Source: an uncultured Alphaproteobacteria bacterium
Lineage (GTDB): Bacteria > Pseudomonadota > Alphaproteobacteria > Caulobacterales > Aquidulcibacteraceae
Length of the DNA: 5,053 nucleotides
Reading direction: 5' to 3'
Assembly (NCBI GenBank): GCA_937967725.1
Contig: CALBSY010000162.1
Coordinates: 1-5,053, forward strand
Under the pieces are notes generated by a model. That model did no database searches. It was not told the origin of the DNA and saw nothing but the letters and a program-made list of their open reading frames with translations. Each line of letters opens with the position of its first letter. Position 1 is the first letter of the stretch. Positions 1 through 3,860 of this stretch are shown here, piece by piece. A program made the translations under genes and the position numbers.

Positions 1-147
1 CGCCAAGCCGCGCGCGCAAATCGCCGCGCAGGGCCCCAGCAACGAAGCCCGCTCGGCCCACAGGACTGCGGCGTCGGCGACGGCGCGCATGCGCCGCGCA
101 TCGGCCCATCCGGACCACATCTCCTTGGCTTCGCCGCCCGCCGTCAT
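1..147 (-). CDS. Partial protein of unknown function (N-terminus only)
   Basis: On the minus strand an open frame starts with ATG at 147 and stays open for 49 codons to the left edge. The peptide begins MTAGEAKEMWSGWADARRM and continues with alternating Ala, Arg and hydrophobic residues, ending in a Cys/Ala/Leu-rich stretch near residues 35-49 that could be the start of a membrane segment. A GGGAG Shine-Dalgarno lies 5 bases upstream of the ATG, which supports this start. The gene is divergent from the polysaccharide export gene and shares its 130-bp control region, so a role in the same envelope polysaccharide locus is possible, but this is only inference from position. I do not recognise the family from 49 residues. 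The start of an unrelated cytoplasmic protein is equally possible. Confidence 0.5.
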   Translation of the reverse strand, partial: MTAGGEAKEMWSGWADARRMRAVADAAVLWAERASLLGPCAAICARGLA

Positions 148-189
148 TGCCGCTCCCTGCCCGTGCGCCGACGGCACATTGCGCGCATT

Positions 190-209
190 TGGTAAATGAT
201 CATTCACCA
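190..209. promoter_or_regulatory. Near-perfect 20-bp palindrome, candidate operator in divergent promoter region
   Basis: The sequence around the centre 199/200 reads TGGTAAATGATCATTCACCA. Nine of the ten base pairs are symmetric; only the A194/C205 pair breaks the dyad. It lies 43 bases upstream of the leftward start (147) and 69 bases upstream of the polysaccharide export start (278). It is AT-rich at its core inside otherwise very GC-rich DNA. The size and unspaced symmetry suit a dimeric helix-turn-helix regulator such as a TetR-family protein. The cognate regulator is not in the window and the assignment is inference. Confidence 0.5.
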
Positions 210-277
210 CCCCGAACGCATCTTGTCCGCCAAGGCGGGCTGCGGCGCGGCGCGTCGAGACAAGCTTGGAGTTTTGG

Positions 278-979
278 ATGCGCGCAGCGATCGCCGGCCT
301 GGCAGCCTTCGCGGCCTTGAATTTGGCGGGCTTCACCGCGCTTGCGGAAGCTCCGGAGGCTCAGCCTGGCGTCGTCTATTCGGAAGCGACGCCCGCCTAT
401 CGCTTCTATCCGGGCGACGAGATCGAGATCGTTGTCTTTTCGGCGCCGGAACTAAACCGCAATGTGACGGTGGGGCCCGACGGTCGTATCGCGCTGCCAT
501 TGGTCGGCGCGGTGCGCGCCGCCGACCTCACGGCCGACGAACTGCACGATGCGCTTGTCTCCGCCTATGCGGCTCAGCTCCGCATGCCCGAGCTCAGCGT
601 CACCCCGCGCACCTATTCTTCGCGCCAGGTCTTCGTCGGCGGCGAGGTGGCGCGGCCCGGCATCTATGAGATGCCGGCGCAGATCGACGCCTTCCAGGCC
701 GTCGCTCTGGCCGGCGGCTTCCTGCCCAGCGCGCGCCGCGGCGACGTGCTGGTGCTCTCGCGCGCCAGCGGCGAGGCGCAAGTCAGCGAAGTCGATCTTT
801 CACCGCGCGCCATGCGCCGCGGTTTTCCGAATGCGGCGCCATTGCAGCGCTATGACGTGGTCTATGTGCCGCGTTCGCGCATCAGCCAAGTGAATCTGTT
901 CATGCAGCAATACGTGCGCGATGCGCTGCCGGTGCAGTTCAGCTTCTACTCTGACTTGCGCGGCGACCGGAACAATTAA
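278..979 (+). CDS. Polysaccharide export protein, OPX/Wza family
   Basis: This 233-residue protein belongs to the outer-membrane polysaccharide export family, whose members form the periplasmic and outer-membrane channel that carries capsule, exopolysaccharide or holdfast polymer out of the cell. Residues 1-23 form a signal peptide with a likely cut after ALA. The Poly_export domain spans about 41-113, with YRFYPGDEIEI, VGPDGRIALPLVG and a DLTADEL helix. An SLBB-like domain follows at about 116-165, with VFVGGEVARPGIY. The C-terminal part has YDVVYVPRSRISQVNLFMQQYV, a stretch typical of the family's terminal helix. I chose ATG 278 because GGAG at 268-271 lies 6 bases upstream; the frame could also open at TTG 266, but that codon overlaps the Shine-Dalgarno. 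No lipobox Cys is visible, unlike Wza of E. coli. The exbD-like gene follows after 99 bases. Family assignment is firm; the polymer exported is unknown. Confidence 0.92.
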   Translation: MRAAIAGLAAFAALNLAGFTALAEAPEAQPGVVYSEATPAYRFYPGDEIEIVVFSAPELNRNVTVGPDGRIALPLVGAVRAADLTADELHDALVSAYAAQLRMPELSVTPRTYSSRQVFVGGEVARPGIYEMPAQIDAFQAVALAGGFLPSARRGDVLVLSRASGEAQVSEVDLSPRAMRRGFPNAAPLQRYDVVYVPRSRISQVNLFMQQYVRDALPVQFSFYSDLRGDRNN

Positions 980-1011
980 GGCACGCTCTCACACTCGTGA
1001 TCCTGCTCTCG

Positions 1012-1037
1012 CGCGCGTGATTTCCTAATCGCGCGCG
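1012..1037 (+). terminator. Strong intergenic hairpin without a U-tract between OPX gene and exbD-like gene
   Basis: Bases 1012-1022 pair with 1027-1037 around a TCCT loop, giving an 11-bp stem with a single T-G wobble (1018/1031). The arms read CGCGCGTGATT and AATCGCGCGCG. No run of T follows, so it is not a classical intrinsic terminator. It could be an attenuator, a Rho-independent terminator of weak type, or a 3'-end stabiliser of the polysaccharide export mRNA. It sits 42 bases before the exbD-like start codon. As DNA it could also be a binding site. Confidence 0.4.
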
Positions 1038-1078
1038 GCGCGCGCACGCTTCTCCCAGTCAATGCCGGGAGGGATATT

Positions 1079-1528
1079 ATGGCGGCGGTAGCGATGCGGC
1101 GCGGCTTCAAGCTGGCCGCCGACCCGAACGTTATTCCGTTCATCGACGTACTGCTGGTGCTGCTGATCATTTTCATGGTCACGGCGCCACGGCCGACGAC
1201 CGATCTGCGCGTGGACCTACCGCGGCCAGGCCTAAGTATCGCCGCGGCGATCCCACCCACGATCGTGGATGTGCGCGCGGCGCCGGAAGGATTTTCATTG
1301 CTTGTCGGGAGCGAAGAGACCAGCCTGCAAAGCCTAGGCGCGGACGCGCTAGCTCACATGTTGACGGTCGAGCCTACTTTGGAAGCGGAGGACGCACTGG
1401 AGAACGGGCGCATCTTCGTCCGCGCCGATCTCGACATCGCCTACCAAACCGTCATCACTGTGGTGGAGACGCTACAAGAGGCACGCTTCCACCGCGTCGC
1501 GATCTACGCACAGAACGCCGAGGAATAG
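1079..1528 (+). CDS. Biopolymer transport protein, ExbD/TolR family (orphan)
   Basis: This 149-residue protein is an ExbD/TolR-type inner-membrane component of proton-motive-force-driven motors. Such proteins work with an ExbB/TolQ partner to energise TonB-dependent import or Tol-Pal envelope function. The short cytoplasmic N-terminus (residues 1-17) is followed by the single membrane helix at about 18-36, NVIPFIDVLLVLLIIFMVTAP, closely matching the family signature. Asp23 is the conserved proton-pathway residue. The periplasmic domain includes VDLPRPG after the helix and ends in IFVRADLDIAYQTVITVVE and a FHRVAIYAQ strand, as in the family. The length is normal. GGAGG (1068-1072) lies 6 bases before ATG 1079, fixing the start. 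No exbB, tolQ or tonB adjoins it: the upstream neighbour is the polysaccharide export gene and the downstream one is convergent. ExbD versus TolR cannot be decided from sequence alone. Confidence 0.93.
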   Translation: MAAVAMRRGFKLAADPNVIPFIDVLLVLLIIFMVTAPRPTTDLRVDLPRPGLSIAAAIPPTIVDVRAAPEGFSLLVGSEETSLQSLGADALAHMLTVEPTLEAEDALENGRIFVRADLDIAYQTVITVVETLQEARFHRVAIYAQNAEE

Positions 1529-1550
1529 GGCGGCGCCCGCCCTAATTCCT
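1521..1550. terminator. Hairpin overlapping stop codons of two convergent genes
   Basis: Bases 1521-1533 pair with 1537-1550 around a 3-base loop (CGC). The arms are AGGAATAGGGCGG and its complement with one bulged A (1544 or 1545), a 13-bp stem. The TAG stop of the exbD-like gene (1526-1528) lies within the left arm, and the right arm ends on the last base of the TAA stop of the Sel1-repeat gene (1552-1550 on the minus strand). Because the stem is readable from both strands it probably serves as a shared bidirectional terminator, although neither side has a clear T-run. Confidence 0.55.
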
Positions 1551-1825
1551 TAGTGGTGCTTAACCGAAAGCCACTCGCGCGCGGCGCGTTGGGCTGCCGC
1601 AATCTCGTCCTTCGACATCATGTCGGAGAGTTCGCGGCGGCAGTCCTTCGCCGCTTCCGAGCCGCGCACGGCCGCCAGGTTGAACCACATGTGCGCTTGC
1701 ACCAGGTCCACCGCGCCGCCTTGGCCGGTGGAATAGATCAAGCCCAGCTTGTAAAGATTGTCGCTATCGCTTTGCTTGCGCGCAGCTGCGTGGGCCTCAG
1801 CGATTTCAGAGTCCGTAAACGCCAT
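1550..1825 (-). CDS. Small Sel1-like repeat protein
   Basis: This 91-residue protein contains about one and a half Sel1 (TPR-like) helical repeats, a protein-protein interaction fold. Residues 22-57 hold the repeat, with NLYKLGLIYSTGQGG followed by VDLVQAHMWFNLAAVRG; the YxLGxxY and AxxWFxLAA patterns are typical. A following helix pair carries LSDMMSKDEIAAAQRAAREWL. No signal peptide or membrane segment is seen, so it is probably cytoplasmic. I set the start at ATG 1825 because GGGAG lies 8 bases upstream and the sequence from MAFTDSEIAEAH onward resembles the family. The frame remains open to 1933, but that extension looks non-coding. The gene lies 141 bases downstream of the glutathione transferase on the same strand and may be cotranscribed with it. 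The family is common in alphaproteobacteria as a short single-domain protein; its cellular role is not known. Confidence 0.85.
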   Translation of the reverse strand: MAFTDSEIAEAHAAARKQSDSDNLYKLGLIYSTGQGGAVDLVQAHMWFNLAAVRGSEAAKDCRRELSDMMSKDEIAAAQRAAREWLSVKHH

Positions 1826-1966
1826 TCTGGCCGCTCCCTTGTGCCACTTGGGAACGTCTGGCTTTAGCCATGTCCGTTCCACCCCACTGACGTGCATTTT
1901 TCGCGCCGTCGGAGGTGGACCAATAATGTGCATAACTTGCGATAAGCTTAAGCGGCGTCAGCCTTG
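1826..1966 (-). other. Intergenic spacer between GST gene and Sel1-repeat gene
   Basis: This 141-base spacer separates two leftward genes. It is less GC-rich than its flanks near 1920-1975 and contains the overlapping palindromes TAAGCTTA and GCTTAAGC at about 1942-1953. I see no U-tailed terminator for the GST gene here and no convincing promoter, so read-through into the Sel1-repeat gene is possible but unproven. The frame upstream of the Sel1 start is open but has no family resemblance. Confidence 0.3.
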
Positions 1967-2728
1967 TTACAATTTACGCGCGGCGCATGCTTCGCTAACC
2001 GACTTCGCTGTCTGCCCGAACAAGACGCGCGCTTGCTCCGCCGCTTCTTCCGGCGTCTGTTGCGACGCTGGCTTGCTGCGCACTGCTTCACCTTTTGCTA
2101 ACGCTCGGCGCACTGCGGGACGCGCGGCGATGCGGTCAACCCAGTCCTTAAGCTTTGGGAAATCATCCCAACTCTGGCCGAGCCGATGCGCGCCGCGGGT
2201 CCAGGGCCACGCCGCCATGTCGGCGATCGAGTACTCGCCAGCCAAGAACGGACGATCCGCCAGCCGCTTCTCCATCACGCCATACAGCCGATTGAGTTCA
2301 TTCACGTAGCGCGCGCGGCCGTATTCGATCTTGCTTTGGTCCTCGACCAGTTTTGGTGCGTAGTTGATGAAATGGCTGGCCTGCCCCGCCATTGGCCCGA
2401 GACCGGCCATTTGCCAGATCAGCCATTGCTCCACTTCGACGCGCAAGCGTTCATCGCTTGGATAGAATTGCCCGCTCTTGCGCCCGAGATATTGAAGGAT
2501 CGCGCCGGACTCGAACACCGAGATTGCGGCGCCGTCCGGCCCATCGTGATCGACGATCGCCGGCATCTTGTTGTTGGGCGAGATCGCCATGAATGCCGCG
2601 CCGAATTGCTCGCCCTTGCCGATATTCACCGGCTTAAGCGCGTAAGGCAGTCCCATCTCTTCGAGCGCAATGGCGATCTTCCAGCCGTTCGGCGAGGGCC
2701 AAAAATACACGTCTACCGGCTTTGTCAT
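1967..2728 (-). CDS. Glutathione S-transferase, YfcG/YghU-like (nu class)
   Basis: This 253-residue cytoplasmic protein resembles the nu-class transferases YfcG and YghU of E. coli, which act mainly as glutathione-dependent disulfide reductases. The thioredoxin-like domain spans about 6-85, with VYFWPSPNGWKIAIALEE at the start; Ser12 and Asn14 occupy the positions of YfcG Thr9 and Asn11. ISPNNKMPAIVDHDG carries the cis-proline (Pro56), and FESGAI (72-77) gives the glutathione gamma-glutamyl contacts Glu73 and Ser74. The helical domain follows, with QWLIWQMAGLGPM and the N-capping motif SIADMAAWPW at 167-176. A tail of about 35 residues ends with RVLFGQTA, as in alphaproteobacterial homologues. 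I prefer ATG 2728 because it begins just before strand 1, although its Shine-Dalgarno is weak. ATG 2761 has a better GGCGG upstream and would add 11 residues; the frame is open to 2893. The gene is divergent from the RcnB-family gene. Confidence 0.93.
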   Translation of the reverse strand: MTKPVDVYFWPSPNGWKIAIALEEMGLPYALKPVNIGKGEQFGAAFMAISPNNKMPAIVDHDGPDGAAISVFESGAILQYLGRKSGQFYPSDERLRVEVEQWLIWQMAGLGPMAGQASHFINYAPKLVEDQSKIEYGRARYVNELNRLYGVMEKRLADRPFLAGEYSIADMAAWPWTRGAHRLGQSWDDFPKLKDWVDRIAARPAVRRALAKGEAVRSKPASQQTPEEAAEQARVLFGQTAKSVSEACAARKL

Positions 2729-2884
2729 CCAGCTACCGTTCACGTGGCCAGGTCCCGACATGGTGACGCCGCCTGTCATGCGCCACCGAGAACCGTGACA
2801 AACCGCGCCATATCGCGCTGGGCGTACACGCGAGCGGCTATGCAAATCACGGCCAAGATGCGCGCAAGTATTGCAAAGAGTGAA

Positions 2885-2901
2885 GTCAGACAAACTCTGA
2901 C
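2885..2901. promoter_or_regulatory. Perfect 6-bp inverted repeat with 5-bp spacer, candidate operator
   Basis: GTCAGA (2885-2890) and TCTGAC (2896-2901) are exact inverted copies separated by CAAAC. The half-site centres are 11 bases apart, one helical turn, as expected for a dimeric regulator. A third TCAG (2907-2910) follows. The word TCAGACA at 2886-2892 recurs at 2931-2937 in the adjacent direct-repeat element, so the two may be read by the same factor. Regulator identity is unknown. Confidence 0.4.
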
Positions 2902-2925
2902 GTGGGTCAGCAGCAAAGTTCCGGA

Positions 2926-2945
2926 TTCATTCAGACACAGTTCAG
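2926..2945 (+). promoter_or_regulatory. TTCAG direct repeat with 11-bp period, candidate OmpR-type response-regulator site
   Basis: TTCA at 2926 is followed by TTCAG at 2930-2934 and TTCAG at 2941-2945. The last two are exactly 11 bases apart and lie on the same strand. Direct repeats with this period are characteristic of tandem binding by OmpR/PhoB-family response regulators (known pattern, applied here by inference). The element is 85 bases upstream of the RcnB-family start codon and on its coding strand. A GATTC site (2924-2928) overlaps its left end. Confidence 0.4.
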
Positions 2946-3029
2946 TCAAGCCTCGCCACACTTGCACGTGAAGAGGGACCTTCTTTTGAGCCCAACAGGT
3001 TCAAGGGAAGCAGGAAGGAGAACCTCGCT

Positions 3030-3536
3030 ATGAAACGCTTTGCTATTGCGGCGTTGGCAGCGGCGACCTTTGCGGCGCCGTTGGCAGTGCCGACCGACGC
3101 TGCGGCGCAACACCGTGGCGATCGACACTGGGACCGAGATCGTGACCGTGATTGGGATCGCCGCGATCGCCGCCGTGGCGACCGGTGGGACCGTGATGAT
3201 CGGCGCGATCACCGTCGCGCTCATCGCCGCGCCGAACGCCGCGCCGAGCGCTGGGACAACCGCCGCTACAACGGCTACACCTATCGCGGCCGCTGGTACT
3301 ACGGTCCGCCGCCCCACGCTTATCGCGACTACGCCGATTACGGCTATCGCCATTGGCGCCGCGGCGACCGCCTCCCGCGCTATTATCGCGATCACTATCG
3401 TTCGGTGGACTATCGCTACTATCGTCTGCGTCCGCCGCCGCGCGGCTACCATTATGTCCGTGACGACCGCGGCGACTTCCTTCTCGTCGGCATCGCGACC
3501 GGCGTGATCTTGGGCGTCATTCTGGCCGGCAGCTAA
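3030..3536 (+). CDS. RcnB-family periplasmic protein
   Basis: This 168-residue protein belongs to the RcnB family, named for the E. coli periplasmic protein involved in nickel/cobalt homeostasis. Most alphaproteobacterial members have no assigned function. Residues 1-27 form a signal peptide, with a cut likely after DAAA or AAQ. Residues 30-79 are a low-complexity Asp/Arg/Trp/His tract, for example DRDRDRDWDRRDRRRGDRW. A Tyr/Arg/Gly-rich part follows (79-110). The RcnB core is at about 111-160: RGDRLPRYYR, VDYRYYRLRPPPRGYHYVR and DFLLVGIATGVI, a hallmark ending. The last 20 residues are hydrophobic. AAGGAG (3015-3020) lies 9 bases before the ATG. The gene stands alone, with its own upstream repeat elements and terminator. 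His and Asp residues in the tract could bind metal, but that is not shown. E. coli RcnB is shorter because it lacks the long charged tract. Confidence 0.9.
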   Translation: MKRFAIAALAAATFAAPLAVPTDAAAQHRGDRHWDRDRDRDWDRRDRRRGDRWDRDDRRDHRRAHRRAERRAERWDNRRYNGYTYRGRWYYGPPPHAYRDYADYGYRHWRRGDRLPRYYRDHYRSVDYRYYRLRPPPRGYHYVRDDRGDFLLVGIATGVILGVILAGS

Positions 3537-3573
3537 AGCTTACTTGCTGGACCGAAACGTCCGAACTCAATAC

Positions 3574-3610
3574 GCGCCCCGGAGGTTCTCCCCGCCTCCG
3601 GGGCGCTTTT
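3574..3610 (+). terminator. Rho-independent terminator of the RcnB-family gene
   Basis: GCGCCCCGGAGG (3574-3585) pairs perfectly with CCTCCGGGGCGC (3595-3606), a 12-bp stem with a 9-base loop, TTCTCCCCG, followed by TTTT. It begins 38 bases after the stop codon. The loop is pyrimidine-rich and resembles an anti-Shine-Dalgarno sequence; its bases TTCTCC are complementary to GGAGAA in the ribosome-binding region of the same gene. Confidence 0.92.
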
Positions 3611-3632
3611 GCGTGCGTTAACACGCGCGCAA
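3609..3632. repeat. Second inverted repeat directly after the terminator
   Basis: TTGCGTGCGT (3609-3618) pairs with ACGCGCGCAA (3623-3632) around a TAAC loop, a 10-bp stem with one T-G wobble. It starts within the T-run of the preceding terminator. It may be a back-up hairpin for the rightward transcript, a terminator for leftward gatB transcription crossing the small ORF, or a DNA operator for the small ORF. It has no T-run of its own on either strand. Confidence 0.45.
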
Positions 3633-3677
3633 CCAAACTGAACGACGCTTCATTCCTGAACCGAGGGGGAAGCGCCG

Positions 3678-3860
3678 ATGCTCATGTACATCTGGTTCGC
3701 GGTGATGGTGCAGGCGTTCATGCCGGGCGGCGACCGCATCGCTTCCTTGCATGCCGGCGCCTACGAAGCGCACTTGCGCGCCGAGATTGAAAGCCCGGCG
3801 CTCATTGGCGCGGCTAGCCACGTCGCCCGCTACACACCGCTCACCGCGCGGGCGCGCTAG
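3678..3860 (+). CDS. Hypothetical small protein, 60 residues, with hydrophobic N-terminus
   Basis: I do not recognise this protein. It begins MLMYIWFAVMVQAFMPGGDR, a hydrophobic stretch (residues 1-15) that could be a short membrane anchor or a non-canonical signal sequence. A mixed helix-like region follows, AGAYEAHLRAEIESPALIGAA, and a basic C-terminus. Purine-rich GAGGGGGAAG (3664-3673) is suitably placed before ATG 3678. Codon third positions are strongly GC-biased (TAC, ATC, TTC, GTG and CAG dominate), like the certain genes here, which favours a real gene. It lies after the RcnB terminator, so it needs its own promoter in 3611-3677. Its TAG stop at 3858-3860 overlaps the TAG of gatB on the other strand within CTAG. 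It is antisense to any gatB transcript that runs past its stop. The alternative is a chance open frame. Confidence 0.55.
   Translation: MLMYIWFAVMVQAFMPGGDRIASLHAGAYEAHLRAEIESPALIGAASHVARYTPLTARAR

Larger units (their letters stand above)
2729..3029. other. Divergent control region between GST and RcnB-family genes
   Basis: This stretch of about 300 bases holds no convincing gene. Open frames cross it on both strands, including a 63-codon GTG-started minus-strand frame with a hydrophobic middle, but their codon third positions are far less GC-rich than in the real genes. It contains a perfect dyad at 2885-2901, TTCA/TTCAG repeats at 2926-2945, and a GATTC site at 2924-2928 that is the only intergenic GANTC (CcrM-type) sequence in the window. 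The promoters of both flanking genes must lie here or just inside the GST extension; I could not assign -35/-10 boxes with confidence. Confidence 0.6.

Noticed and set aside
196..669. 157-codon frame overlapping the start of the polysaccharide export gene
   Set aside because: Arg/Gly/Ala-rich shadow of the OPX gene. Its start lies inside the palindrome and it has no Shine-Dalgarno.
1826..1933. 36-codon upstream extension of the Sel1-repeat frame
   Set aside because: A good Shine-Dalgarno serves ATG 1825, and the extension has no repeat character.
2729..2893. N-terminal extension of the GST frame with a Cys/His pattern (CNTC...CH)
   Set aside because: Nu-class GSTs begin just before the first strand. 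The extension has no family resemblance, and the Cys/His spacing is not that of a known zinc finger.
2776..2967. Minus-strand 63-codon frame with a hydrophobic middle (GTG start), upstream of the GST gene
   Set aside because: It looks like a small membrane protein and has GAAGG upstream, but its third codon positions are only about half G/C, unlike the strong bias in the real genes. It also covers the RcnB promoter elements. More likely regulatory DNA.
2971..2985. Small hairpin AAGAGG/CCTTCTT followed by TT in the RcnB leader, possible attenuator
   Set aside because: Six pairs including a G-T, with a 3-base loop and a short T-run; too weak to call.
2946..3507. Long open frames in other frames and on the opposite strand across the RcnB-family gene
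   Set aside because: They are produced by the low-complexity, GC-rich Asp/Arg tract. Only the frame from 3030 has a Shine-Dalgarno, a signal peptide and family motifs.
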